In this document: positions 41,301-49,021 of the stretch, in pieces | Numbering within the stretch: the first letter of the stretch is position 1 | Layout: every line of letters begins with the position of its first letter | From: Actinomadura macra NBRC 14102 | GTDB taxonomy: Bacteria > Actinomycetota > Actinomycetes > Streptosporangiales > Streptosporangiaceae | Assembly (NCBI RefSeq): GCF_001552215.1 | Contig: NZ_BCQT01000025.1 | Coordinates: 62,001-126,000, forward strand | DNA length: 64,000 nt | Direction: 5' to 3' | Program-made: the position numbers and the translations under genes | The notes under the pieces: generated by a model | The model's database searches: none | What the model saw: the letters and a program-made list of their open reading frames with translations, nothing else | What the model was told of the DNA's origin: nothing

Positions 41301-44300
41301 CTCCTCACCCGCGCGCAGGACTGGCCCCGCCATGACCGCGTGCGCCGCGCCGCGGTGTCCGCCTTCGGCATCTCCGGCACCAACGCACACCTGATCTTGG
41401 AGGAACCGCCCCCAGCCGAGGAGGAACCGGCCGACGACCGTCCGGACGAGCCCGCCCTCACCCCCTGGGTGATCTCCGCCCGCTCCCGCCCGGCGCTACA
41501 GGCGCAGGCGGCGGCGCTGGCGGAGCGGGTCGTGGCGGGGCCGCCCGGACCGCCCTCCGACGTGGCCTGGTCGCTGATCACCACCCGCTCGACGTTCGAG
41601 CACCGCGCCGTCGTCCTGGGAGAGGACCGCGACCGGCTCCTCGACGGCGTGGCGGCGCTGGCGCGGGGCGAGGCACGCTCGGATGTGCTCGAAGGAGCCG
41701 AGACCGGCTCGCCGGCGGGCCCGGTGCTGGTGTTCCCCGGCCACGGATCGCAGTGGCCGGGGATGGCGGCGGATCTGCTGGAGTCCTCCCCCGTGTTCGC
41801 CGCGCGGATCACCGAGTGCGAGCAGGCGCTGGCGCCGTTCACCGGTTGGTCGCTGACCGAGGTCCTGCGGGGGGCGGCGGACGCCCCCGGCCTGGGCCGC
41901 ATGGACGTGGTGCAGCCGGTGTTGTGGGCGGTGATGGTGTCCCTGGCGGCGGTCTGGGCCGACCACGGAGTCATCCCCGCCGCCGTCGTCGGGCACAGCC
42001 AGGGCGAGATCGCCGCCGCCTGCGTCGCCGGAGCACTCTCCCTGCGCGACGCCGCAAGGATCGTCACCGCGCGAAGCAGCGCGCTGCGGCGGCTCTCCGG
42101 GGAGGGCGCGATGGCGTCGCTGGGCGTGGGCGAGGACCGGGCCGCCGAACTGATCGCGCAGCTGGGCGAGGGGGCTGACGGGCTCGTCGTCGCCGCGGTC
42201 AACGGGCCCGCCTCCACCGTCGTCTCCGGGTCGCCCGCCCAGGTCGCCGCCATTGTCGCCGCGTGCGAGGGCGCGGGGACGCGGGCGCGGAAGATCGACT
42301 CGGACGTCGCGGGACACGGACCGCAGATCGACCGCATCATCCCGGGTCTGGCCGGGGAGCTGGATGGGCTGCGGCCGGCGGACACCGACACGGCGTTCTA
42401 CTCCACCGTCACCGGCGGACGACACGACACCGCGGATCTGGACACCGGCTACTGGCTGTCCAACGTACGGCGGCCCGTGCGTTTCGGCGCCGCGATCGAC
42501 GCGCTGCTGGACGACGGGTACCGAGTGTTCATCGAGGTCAGCCCGCATCCGGTGCTGACCATGGGGATGCAGGAGTGCTTCGAGCGCGCCGCGACCGCGG
42601 CCACGGCCGTCCCGACGCTGCGCCGCGACCACGGCGACCGGCGGCAGATCGCCAGGGCCCTCGCCCACGCCTTCACCGCGGGCGTCGAGGTGGACTGGAC
42701 GAGATTCCTCCCCGCCACGGGCACCCCGCGTCCGGTCGACCTCCCCACCTACGCGTTCCAGCGGGAGCGGTTCTGGCTGGACCCGACCGGTCCCGCCACC
42801 GGAGACCCCGCGGGGCTGGGTCTCGCGCCGGCCGGGCACCCGTTGCTCGGAGCCTCCGTCGACCTCGCCGACCAGGACACCCGCCTGCTCACCGGTCGCC
42901 TGTCGTATCGGGCGCACTCGTGGCTGGCCGAGCACCGCGTCATGGACGCCGTTCTGCTGCCGGGCACCGCGTTCGCCGAGTTGGCCCTGCAGGCGGCCGC
43001 CCGGGCCGGGTGCGACCACGTGGCGGAACTCGCCCTGCACACACCGCTGGCGTTCCCGGACGAGGGTGCGGTCGACCTCCAGGTCACGGTGGGGGCCCCC
43101 GACCACGACGGCCGTCGCCCCCTCACCGTCCACTCCCGTCCCGCGGGGGACGCGGACACCGACGCCCCCACCTGGACGCGGCACGCCGCCGGGCTCGTCG
43201 ACCCGGCCCCGCCGGCCACCCGGCCCGCGCCGTTCGGCGGCGCGTGGCCGCCTCCCGGCGCCGCTCCGATCACGGCCGGTGACCCCTACCGCCGGCTCGC
43301 CGAGCTCGGCCATGACTACGGGCCCGCGTCCCGCAGCCTGGTCGCCGCGTGGCGGCTCGGCGACGACATCTACGCCGACGTGGCCCTGCCGGAGCAGGAA
43401 CGCGGCCGGGCCGGCGACTACGGGATCCACCCCGTCCTCCTCGACGCGTCCATGCACGCCCTGATCCTGGACGCCGCGGAAGGCGGGACCGGCGATCCCG
43501 ACCAGATCCTGCTCCCCTTCTCCTGGAGCGGCATGCGCCTGCACGCGGCCGGCGCGACCGCTCTGCGGGTACGGCTCACCACCACGTCGGGGCGGCTCTC
43601 CCTGCTGGCCGTCGACCCCGCAGGCGCGCCCGTGGTCAGCTTGGCCGAGCTGAGCGTCCGCCCCGTCCCGGCCGAGGATCTCGACCGGGCACGCCGAGCG
43701 GGCCGCAACACGCTCTTCCGGCTCTCCTGGTCGCCGCTGCGTGCGGCCGAGGGCACCGCCGCCTTCAGACCGGCGATCATCGCCCCCGACGGGGACCCGG
43801 TCGCCGCAGGTCTGTCCGCCGCGCTGCCCGGCGCAGCCGTCCATCCCGACCTCGCGGCGCTCGACTCCGCGGCGGACGGCGCGGACGCTCCCGACGTCAC
43901 GCTCGCCGTGTTCACCGGGCCCGGGGACGGGACCGGCACGTCCGAGGGAACCCATCGGACCGCGGGGGACGCCGTGTCCCTGCTGCAGGAGTGGCTCGCC
44001 CATGCCGAGGAGGGAACCTCCCGGCTGGTCGTGGTGACCTGCCGCGCGGTCGCGGTGGACGCCCGCGACGGGATCGGCGACCTGCCCGGCGCCGCACTGT
44101 GGGGGCTCGTGCGCAGCGTCCAGATCGAGCATCCCGACCGGATCGTCCTGCTCGACCTCGACGGCCGGGACGCCTCGTTCCGTGCCCTGCCCGCCGCGCT
44201 GGCGTCGGGCGAACCCCAGGTCGCCCTGCGCGACGGCGACGCCCGCGTGCCCCGCCTCGTCCACCACGAGGGCGACCGGCTCTCCCCGCCGGTCGGCTCG

Positions 44301-46616
44301 GCGGACTGGCGGCTGGAGATGGCCGGGGGCGGCGCGGACGACCTCGTCCTCGCCGACCTGCCCGAGCGGACGGACCCGCTGGCGGCCGGGGAGGTGCGCG
44401 TGGCGCTGCGCGCCGCCGGGACGGAGTTCCGTGACGCGGCCCGCGCCTTCGGTGAGGCGGGCGTGCCCGGCTCCGTCAGCGGCGCGGGCATCATCGTCGA
44501 GACCGGCCCCAATGTGGAGGGACTCGTCCCCGGTGACCAGGTGATGGGCCTGTTCGACGGCGTCGGGCCGTCCGCCGTCGCCGACCACCGCCTGGTCACC
44601 GCCGTCCCGCCGGGGTGGTCCTTCGCCCAGGCCGCCGCGGCTCCGGCCGCCTATCTCGCGGCCCATCACGCGCTGGACGGGCTCGCGGGCCCGCGGCCCG
44701 GGGAGTCGCTGCTCGTCCACGTGACCGACGGTGGGGTCGGCCCCGCCGCGCTGAGGCTGGCCCGCAGCCGAGGGATCGCCGTCCACGCCGTCGCCGATCC
44801 CCGCGACAGGGACCTGCTCCGCGCGTGCGGCCTCGACGACGACCAGATCGGCTTCTCGGACGACCCCGGCCTGGAGGACCGAATCCGAAGCGCCCACGGC
44901 AGCGTCGCCGTGGTGCTCGACGCCTCGACCTCCAGCGCCGCGACGCCATCCGGTGCCGTCGAGGCGTCCCGACGCCTGCTCGGACCGGGCGGCCGGTTCG
45001 TCGAGGCGCGCGTCCTTTCCCCGCTGTCGGCCGGTAAGGACCACGTCCGGGAGGCGCTCGCGGGCCTGGCCACGCTGTTCGAGGACGGCACACTCGCCCC
45101 GCCGGCGGTGGCGTCCTGGGACGTCCGCGCGGCACCGGACGCCTTCGGCGGCTCCGACCGCGAACACCGCCTCGCGACGACCGTGCTCACCGTGCCCGCC
45201 GGACCGGACCCGGACGGCACCGTCCTGGTCACCGGCGGCACCGGCGGCCTCGGTGCCCTGGTCGCCCGGCATCTGGTCGCCAGGCACGGCGCCCGGCACC
45301 TCCTGCTCGCGGGCCGCCGGGGTCCGGACGCTCCGGGCGCCGCCGAACTGGCCGCCGAGCTGACCGGGCTGGGCGCCCAGATCACCGTCGCCGCGTGCGA
45401 CGTCGGCGATCGGGACGCGCTGGCCGCCCTCCTGAACTCGGTCCCGGAACGGCACCCGCTCACCGCCGTCGTCCACGTCGCCGGCATCGCCCAGGACGCG
45501 ACGGTGCGGTCCATGACGCCGGACCAGCTCGACGCCGTCCTGCACGCCAAGGCCGACGCCGCCTGGCACCTGCACGACCTCACCCGGGACATGGACCTCG
45601 CGGCGTTCGTGCTGTTCTCCTCCGTCACCAACCTGATCGGGGGCGCCGGGCAGGGCGCCTACACCGCGGCCAACGCGTTCCTCGACGCGCTGGCCCAGCA
45701 CCGCCACGCGCAGGGCCTGCCCGCGGCGTCCATGGCCTGGGGCTACTGGGACGTGACGACCGGCCTGTCGGAGCAGTTGTCCGAGGCGGATCTGACGCGG
45801 CACTCCCGGGCCGGCGTCATCGGGCTGACCGCCGAGCAGGGGCTCGCGCTGTTCGACGTCGGGTTCACCGGCGGTGGTCCGCTGCTCGCGGCGGTTCGGC
45901 TGGACCTCGCCATGATGCGCCGCCAGGCGCAGGGCTACTACACCCCGGCGGTCCTTCGCCATCTCGTCCGCGGCGGCGAGGCGCAACCCGCGGGGCCGGC
46001 CGGGCCCGCACTCGCGGCGTCCCTGGCGGCCCTGCCCGAGGCCGACCGGGAGCAGGCGCTCCTGGACCTGGTCGGCACGCACGCCGCGGCGGTCCTCGGG
46101 CACGACCCGGCGAGTCCCTTCGACGCCGCGGCGCGGTTCAAGGACCTCGGCTTCGACTCGCTGACCGCCATCGAGCTGCGTAACCGGCTCGCCACCGCGA
46201 CGGGGCTGCGGCTGCCCGCCACCCTCGTCTTCGACCACGCCGGGCCGGCGGAACTGGCCCGGCATCTGCTCGCCGAGCTCGATCCCCAGGCGTGCGACGC
46301 GCTCGGCCCGGTCCTCGGCGAGATCGACCGGCTGGAGGGCTCGCTCGTGGCGCTGGCCCGCGACGCGGAGGCGCGGGCGACGCTCGCCGAGCGCCTGCGG
46401 GCAGCCCTCCGCCGGTTGGACGAGCCGGGCGCGGCGGACGGGCACAACGGCGCCGCACGACCGGCGGACCAGATGACCAGCAAGATCAAGGAGGCGACGA
46501 CCGATGAGATCTTCGAGTTCATCGACCGGGAGCTCGGCAGAGGGACCGGCAACGGGGCCGGCAACGGCGGCGGCAACGGCGTTCAAGACGACGTTGACCA
46601 GCGAGCGCAGCCGTAA
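35400..46616 (+). CDS. Type I PKS C: two modules
   Basis: 3738 residues. Module 1: docking helix, KS (Cys206), AT (Ser655, YASH at 758, methylmalonyl), KR (Tyr1353, Trp1345, no LDD; A-type), ACP (Ser1518). Module 2: KS from 1577 (Cys1749), AT (Ser2200) with VAGH at 2303-2306 instead of YASH/HAFH, DH (His2512 in HRVMDAVLLPG; Asp2682), an ER-like region (about 2971-3270), KR (Tyr3421, AQD in place of LDD; B-like) and ACP (Ser3587). The VAGH motif suggests ethylmalonyl-CoA. The ER looks degenerate: the NADPH loop reads HVTDGGVGPAALRL, and the segments matching GTASPxK and EMGKTDI are lost. Expected output is a hydroxyl unit followed by an ethyl-branched alkene. The C-terminal docking region ends in a Gly/Asn-rich tail that overlaps the next gene. 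Confidence 0.93.
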   Translation: MSNEEKLLDNLKWVTAELREARERLLRAESADSEPIAIVGMACRYPGGVRSPEDLWQLVSDGADAISGFPTDRGWDLQALYHPDPENPGTSYVREGGFVYDVGDFDAGFFGISPREAVAMDPQQRLLLETAWDAFERAGFTRDALAGSNTGVFAGISGYDYTTLIPQTSSEVEGYIGTGSLGSVASGRVAYTFGLEGPAVTVDTACSSSLVSIHLAVQALRDGDCTLALAGGATVMATPGAFTEFSRQRGLAPDGRCKPFADGADGTGWGEGAGLVLLERLSDAQRNGHHVHAVIRGTAVNQDGTSNGLTAPNGPSQERVIRQTLTSAGLTTGDVDVVEAHGTGTTLGDPIEAQALLATYGHNRPPDQPLWLGSVKSNIGHTQAAAGVAGVIKMAMALHHRLLPASLHIDRPSHHVDWAGDAIRLLTDHTDWPDRHRPRRAGVSAFGISGTNAHLILEQAPDEAPPERSADIQGPTPWIVSGHSPEALRAQARGLAEHASAASGPSGVDIGWSLIKTRTLLDHRAVVAGEDHDTLLAGVRALARGEAHPAVTTGEAGPTGPGPVLVFPGQGSQWTGMGASLMGSSPVFAARIAECERALAPHVDWSLTEVLRGAEGAADLSRVDVVQPVLWAVMVSLAAVWAEHGVRPAAVVGHSQGEIAAACIAGALTLADAAGVVAVRARALRRLSGHGTMASLGVSQEEAAALISRLGDRGNGVVVAAVNGPSATVVSGPPLAIAALVESAQGQGVRARSIDVDYASHGPQIDQLTEELTTGLAGVQPSRATVHYYSAVTGARVDTTGLDTRYWITNLRQPVRFADAIGALLADGYRVFIESSPHPVLTVAVQDTVEQAGIPAIALATLRRDHGDPSQILRSLGEAFVNGVDIDWDGWFRTDPPPRAVTLSTYAFQRRRYWLEPPTAAPASGNGHSPAEDRLWQAIEDLDVDALAGVLKVADDAETTGALRPALPVLSAWRREHREQSTLDSWRYHVTWKHLPDGPAPALDAGTWLVLVPTAHPEHPAVRTVVQVLRTQGATIDAQLIDAPRIERGALAALLGQSREGAPPVGVVNLLGLDESPHAGHPALPAGLAATTALVQSLNDIGATAPVYTLTQGAVSTGPSDPLVNPVQAQVWGLGRVAALENPRTWAGLIDLPATIDHRTAARLQALLAPGQVEDQTAIRATAVWARRLEHAPAASQPPGEWRPAGTTLITGGTGGIGALLARRLATGGAPHLLLASRRGPDAPGASELAAELTDLGAAVTVAACDVGDRDAVRRLLAEVPAEHPLTAVVHAAGVPNYIAVNDLDPRALEEVLRPKAHAAAHLHELTRHLDLDAFVLFSSGAATWGSGQQAAYAAANSHLDALAEHRRGQGLPATCVAWGPWSQAGMAADQDSLAFFSRFGLNPLAADLALKTLLQAIADGTTTLTVANIDWSRFASTFTAQRPSPLLGDLPENKKADAHRPAAPATPLAQKLAEVTPGRRHQILLHHIQVQAAGTIGHTGPDSVPPNKPLQELGFDSLTAVQLRNHLNTSTGLQLPTTVVFDHPTPHDLATYIQAELSGTRPQEAERAPVAAARDEPIAIVGTACRFPNGITSAEDLWTLVAAGGDVIGAFPDDRGWDLDSLFDPDPDHPGTSYANEAGFLDNISDFDAAFFGINPREAVAMDPQQRLLLETAWEAVEHAGLSREALEGSATGVFTGLTIFDYLGVVSRRAGDVEGYIGTGNLGAVASGRVAYTLGLEGPAVTVDTACSSSLVAIHLACQAIRNGECTRALAGGATVMSTPNSFIEFSRQRALAADGRCKPFAAAADGTGFGEGVGMIVLEPLSEARRQGHRVLAVIRGSATNQDGTSNGLAAPHGPAQERVIRQALANARLSPDDIDAVEAHGTGTTLGDPIEAGALMATYGRDRPADHPLWLGSVKSNIGHTQAAAGVAGVIKMTMALRHGALPASLHIDQPTPHVDWDDGAVRLLTRAQDWPRHDRVRRAAVSAFGISGTNAHLILEEPPPAEEEPADDRPDEPALTPWVISARSRPALQAQAAALAERVVAGPPGPPSDVAWSLITTRSTFEHRAVVLGEDRDRLLDGVAALARGEARSDVLEGAETGSPAGPVLVFPGHGSQWPGMAADLLESSPVFAARITECEQALAPFTGWSLTEVLRGAADAPGLGRMDVVQPVLWAVMVSLAAVWADHGVIPAAVVGHSQGEIAAACVAGALSLRDAARIVTARSSALRRLSGEGAMASLGVGEDRAAELIAQLGEGADGLVVAAVNGPASTVVSGSPAQVAAIVAACEGAGTRARKIDSDVAGHGPQIDRIIPGLAGELDGLRPADTDTAFYSTVTGGRHDTADLDTGYWLSNVRRPVRFGAAIDALLDDGYRVFIEVSPHPVLTMGMQECFERAATAATAVPTLRRDHGDRRQIARALAHAFTAGVEVDWTRFLPATGTPRPVDLPTYAFQRERFWLDPTGPATGDPAGLGLAPAGHPLLGASVDLADQDTRLLTGRLSYRAHSWLAEHRVMDAVLLPGTAFAELALQAAARAGCDHVAELALHTPLAFPDEGAVDLQVTVGAPDHDGRRPLTVHSRPAGDADTDAPTWTRHAAGLVDPAPPATRPAPFGGAWPPPGAAPITAGDPYRRLAELGHDYGPASRSLVAAWRLGDDIYADVALPEQERGRAGDYGIHPVLLDASMHALILDAAEGGTGDPDQILLPFSWSGMRLHAAGATALRVRLTTTSGRLSLLAVDPAGAPVVSLAELSVRPVPAEDLDRARRAGRNTLFRLSWSPLRAAEGTAAFRPAIIAPDGDPVAAGLSAALPGAAVHPDLAALDSAADGADAPDVTLAVFTGPGDGTGTSEGTHRTAGDAVSLLQEWLAHAEEGTSRLVVVTCRAVAVDARDGIGDLPGAALWGLVRSVQIEHPDRIVLLDLDGRDASFRALPAALASGEPQVALRDGDARVPRLVHHEGDRLSPPVGSADWRLEMAGGGADDLVLADLPERTDPLAAGEVRVALRAAGTEFRDAARAFGEAGVPGSVSGAGIIVETGPNVEGLVPGDQVMGLFDGVGPSAVADHRLVTAVPPGWSFAQAAAAPAAYLAAHHALDGLAGPRPGESLLVHVTDGGVGPAALRLARSRGIAVHAVADPRDRDLLRACGLDDDQIGFSDDPGLEDRIRSAHGSVAVVLDASTSSAATPSGAVEASRRLLGPGGRFVEARVLSPLSAGKDHVREALAGLATLFEDGTLAPPAVASWDVRAAPDAFGGSDREHRLATTVLTVPAGPDPDGTVLVTGGTGGLGALVARHLVARHGARHLLLAGRRGPDAPGAAELAAELTGLGAQITVAACDVGDRDALAALLNSVPERHPLTAVVHVAGIAQDATVRSMTPDQLDAVLHAKADAAWHLHDLTRDMDLAAFVLFSSVTNLIGGAGQGAYTAANAFLDALAQHRHAQGLPAASMAWGYWDVTTGLSEQLSEADLTRHSRAGVIGLTAEQGLALFDVGFTGGGPLLAAVRLDLAMMRRQAQGYYTPAVLRHLVRGGEAQPAGPAGPALAASLAALPEADREQALLDLVGTHAAAVLGHDPASPFDAAARFKDLGFDSLTAIELRNRLATATGLRLPATLVFDHAGPAELARHLLAELDPQACDALGPVLGEIDRLEGSLVALARDAEARATLAERLRAALRRLDEPGAADGHNGAARPADQMTSKIKEATTDEIFEFIDRELGRGTGNGAGNGGGNGVQDDVDQRAQP

Positions 46617-47031
46617 GGACCTGGCGCTTGAGCACTTCCGGCGGTTGAACGCCGGCGATGTCGACGGGCTCCTGGAGCTGTACGCCGACGACGTCGTCTT
46701 CGAGGACCCCGTCGGCGGAGACCGGGGGGCCGGGCGCGCGTCGCTGCGCGCGCACTTCGCCGAGTACGTCGCGGCGAACCTCCACGAAGACCCCGGCGAG
46801 CCGGTTGCCGGCCAGGACGGCGCGCACGTGGTGGTTCCGGTCAGCGCCGTCATGGACTACCAGCCCAAGGGCCCCGCTTTCGCCGAGCGCGGCTGGCTGG
46901 TGCCGCCCGCCGCGCCGGAAGGCCGGCGGCTGGAGCGCCACTCCATGGTGATGCTCCGGATGGACGCCACCGGCCTCATCCGGGAGCTGAAGGCGTTCTG
47001 GGGACGATCCGATCTCACAGTGACCAGCTGA
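46594..47031 (+). CDS. Polyether epoxide hydrolase 1 (MonB/Lsd19-like)
   Basis: A 145-residue NTF2/SnoaL-fold protein like MonBI/MonBII and the halves of Lsd19, which open epoxides and close cyclic ethers. With the start at TTG 46594 the catalytic pair falls at Asp38 (VFEDPVGG) and Glu65 (LHEDPGEP), the same numbering as Lsd19A. Other family features are SAVMDYQPKGPAFAERGWL and LIRELKAFWGRSDLTV. An alternative ATG at 46504 has a perfect AAGGAGG at 46488-46494 but adds 30 low-complexity residues and lies inside the PKS C docking domain. The gene overlaps the PKS C end by 23 bases and is translationally coupled. Confidence 0.88.
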   Translation: MTSERSRKDLALEHFRRLNAGDVDGLLELYADDVVFEDPVGGDRGAGRASLRAHFAEYVAANLHEDPGEPVAGQDGAHVVVPVSAVMDYQPKGPAFAERGWLVPPAAPEGRRLERHSMVMLRMDATGLIRELKAFWGRSDLTVTS

Positions 47032-47069
47032 CCTGGTCCCCAGGTCGGCGACCCGATGCGGAGGTGCGC

Positions 47070-47498
47070 ATGCCCGACGAGGCTGCCCGCAAGCGAATGC
47101 CCGTGGAGTACGCCCGGCGGCTCAACGAGGGCGATGTCGACGGTGTGCTCGATCTGTTCACCGACGACGTCGTCTTCGAGGACCCGGTGGGCCAGCCACC
47201 GCTGGTGGGGAGGGAGGCGCTGCGGCGGCACATCGAGCTGGCCGTCTCAGCCCGCGTGTACGAGACGCCGGCGCGACCGGTGACGTCCATGGACGACAGG
47301 TTCGTGGTGACGCAGACGACGGTGGAACTCCAGGCCCCCACGCCCATGACCTTCAACATCATCGGTGTCGTCGAGGTCGACGAGGACGGACGAGGACGGC
47401 ACGTCCGGGCTTTCTGGGGCATGACCGACATGGCCATTGGCGTGCCCGGTGGGACCACCGCCGGCACCGGCCTGATCCCGGAAGGGACAGCGAGCTGA
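47070..47498 (+). CDS. Polyether epoxide hydrolase 2 (MonB/Lsd19-like)
   Basis: A 142-residue paralogue of the preceding protein. It starts at ATG 47070 with GCGGAGG at 47058-47064. Asp38 (VFEDPVGQ) and Glu65 (VYETPARP) align exactly with the catalytic pair, and the end FWGMTDMAI matches the family. Two separate hydrolases resemble the MonBI/MonBII arrangement rather than the fused Lsd19. They would share the ring-closure steps, one setting the easier five-membered rings and the other perhaps a six-membered ring, as reported for Lsd19; which does what here cannot be read. The epoxidase ATG follows two bases after its stop. Confidence 0.9.
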   Translation: MPDEAARKRMPVEYARRLNEGDVDGVLDLFTDDVVFEDPVGQPPLVGREALRRHIELAVSARVYETPARPVTSMDDRFVVTQTTVELQAPTPMTFNIIGVVEVDEDGRGRHVRAFWGMTDMAIGVPGGTTAGTGLIPEGTAS

Positions 47499-47500
47499 CC

Positions 47501-48928
47501 ATGAGCAGACCAGCGCATGCGGTCGTGCTGGGCGCCGGGATGGCGGGGGTGCTGGCCGCCCACGTGCTGGCCCGGCACTTCACGGCCGTCACGGTGATCG
47601 AGCGCGACGTCCTGCCCGACTCCCCCCGGCACCGCAAGGGGGTACCGCAGGGGCGCCACGCCCACCTGCTGTGGTCGAACGGCGCGCACCTCATCGAGGC
47701 TATGTTGCCCGGCACGACCGAGCGGCTGCTCGGCCTGGGCGCCCGCCGTCTCGGCTTCCAGGAAGACCTGGTGACCCTCACGACGCGGGGCTGGCAGCAG
47801 CGCTTCCCGGCGACCCAGTTCGCCCTGCTGTGCACTCGTCCGCTGCTGGACTGGGTCGTCCGCGACGAGATCCTCTCCGCAGGCCGCGTGACCGTGCGGC
47901 AGCGCGCGGAGGTCACCGGACTCGCGGCGGACGGCGGCCGGGTCACCGGCGCCGTCGTCCGCGACCTGGACGCCGGCGAGGCGGCCGTCCTGGAGGCGGA
48001 TCTGGTCGTCGACGCGACGGGGCGCGGTTCGCGTCTCGGGCACTGGCTCCGGGAACTGGGCGTCCCCGCGGTCGAGGAGGACGTGGTCGACGCGGGCATC
48101 GCGTACGCCACGCGGATCTTCCAGGCGCCGCCCGGCGCGACGGCGGAGTTCCCCGCCGTCAACATCGTCTCCGACGCCGGGGTGAAGCTCCCCGGCCGGT
48201 TCGGGGTCGTGTACCCCGTCGAGGGGGGCCGCTGGATCGCGACGCTGTCGTGCACCCGCGGCGCGGACCTGCCCACGCGCGAGGAGGAGTTCCTCCCGTT
48301 CGCCGAGACGCTGGCGCACCCTCTCATCGCCGACCTGCTGGCGTCGGTCGAACCGCTGACCCCCGTCTACGGGTCCCGGTCGGGCGCGAACCGGCGCCTG
48401 TATCCGGAACGGCTCGAGGAGTGGCCGGACGGGCTGCTCGTCGTCGGTGACTCGCTGACCGCCTTCAACCCGGTCTACGGGCACGGCATGAGCTCCGCCG
48501 CGCGGTCGGCCGCCATCCTGGACGACCAGCTCGGCGAGTCCGGATACACCGCGGACGCGGCTCGCCGGATCCAGCGGGCGATCGGGACGGTGGTGGACGA
48601 CCCGTGGATCCTGGCCGCGTTCAAGGACATCGACTACGTGTACTCCCGCAGCAAGACCACCGACCCCCGGCTCGTCGGCTCCGACACCGAGCAGCGGCTG
48701 CGGTTCAGCGACTTCATCACCTCCAAGACGATCCGTGATCCGGAGGTGTGCGCGGTGGTGACGGACGTCATGAGCCTGACCGTCCCGCAGTCGGAGATGG
48801 GGTCGGCCCGTTTCCTGTCCTTGTTGCACAAGGGTGCGCTGTATCCGGAGCTGTCCGGTCCGCCGCTGCGCCCCGACGAGATGGCGCTGGTGAACCTGGA
48901 CTTCAGCCGGATCGGAGGGACCACGTAA
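47501..48928 (+). CDS. Polyether flavin epoxidase (MonCI/Lsd18-like)
   Basis: A 475-residue class A-like flavin monooxygenase that epoxidises the alkenes of a polyene precursor. The N-terminus AVVLGAGMAGVLAAHVLA is the FAD dinucleotide-binding motif. RKGVPQGRHAHLLWSNGAH, LLPGTTERLLGLGARRLG and GWQQRFPATQFAL closely follow MonCI/Lsd18 as I recall them. GDSLTAFNPVYGHGMS is the second FAD motif. Start ATG 47501 with GGAAGGGA upstream. It is the last gene of a run (PKS C, two hydrolases, epoxidase) with overlaps or very short spacers, so chain assembly and oxidative cyclisation are coexpressed. This gene is the strongest single indication that the product is a polyether. Confidence 0.94.
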   Translation: MSRPAHAVVLGAGMAGVLAAHVLARHFTAVTVIERDVLPDSPRHRKGVPQGRHAHLLWSNGAHLIEAMLPGTTERLLGLGARRLGFQEDLVTLTTRGWQQRFPATQFALLCTRPLLDWVVRDEILSAGRVTVRQRAEVTGLAADGGRVTGAVVRDLDAGEAAVLEADLVVDATGRGSRLGHWLRELGVPAVEEDVVDAGIAYATRIFQAPPGATAEFPAVNIVSDAGVKLPGRFGVVYPVEGGRWIATLSCTRGADLPTREEEFLPFAETLAHPLIADLLASVEPLTPVYGSRSGANRRLYPERLEEWPDGLLVVGDSLTAFNPVYGHGMSSAARSAAILDDQLGESGYTADAARRIQRAIGTVVDDPWILAAFKDIDYVYSRSKTTDPRLVGSDTEQRLRFSDFITSKTIRDPEVCAVVTDVMSLTVPQSEMGSARFLSLLHKGALYPELSGPPLRPDEMALVNLDFSRIGGTT

Positions 48929-48950
48929 CCCCGCCCGGAGGCCGCCACCG

Positions 48951-48984
48951 CGTCCGCCCGTGCGCTCGTGCGCTCGGGCGGACG
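48951..48984. terminator. Hairpin between epoxidase and PKS D
   Basis: Perfect 10-bp stem CGTCCGCCCG (48951-48960) / CGGGCGGACG (48975-48984) with a 14-base loop, in the 93-base gap between two convergent genes. Likely two-way terminator. Confidence 0.7.
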
Positions 48985-49021
48985 TCGGTCTTCGAGGAGG
49001 GCGGCCCCCGAAGGGCCGGGG

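Noticed and set aside
46594..47498. Aromatic polyketide cyclases (SnoaL type)
   Set aside because: The fold is shared, but Asp38/Glu65 and the neighbouring MonCI-type epoxidase fit polyether epoxide hydrolases, and there is no type II PKS in the window.
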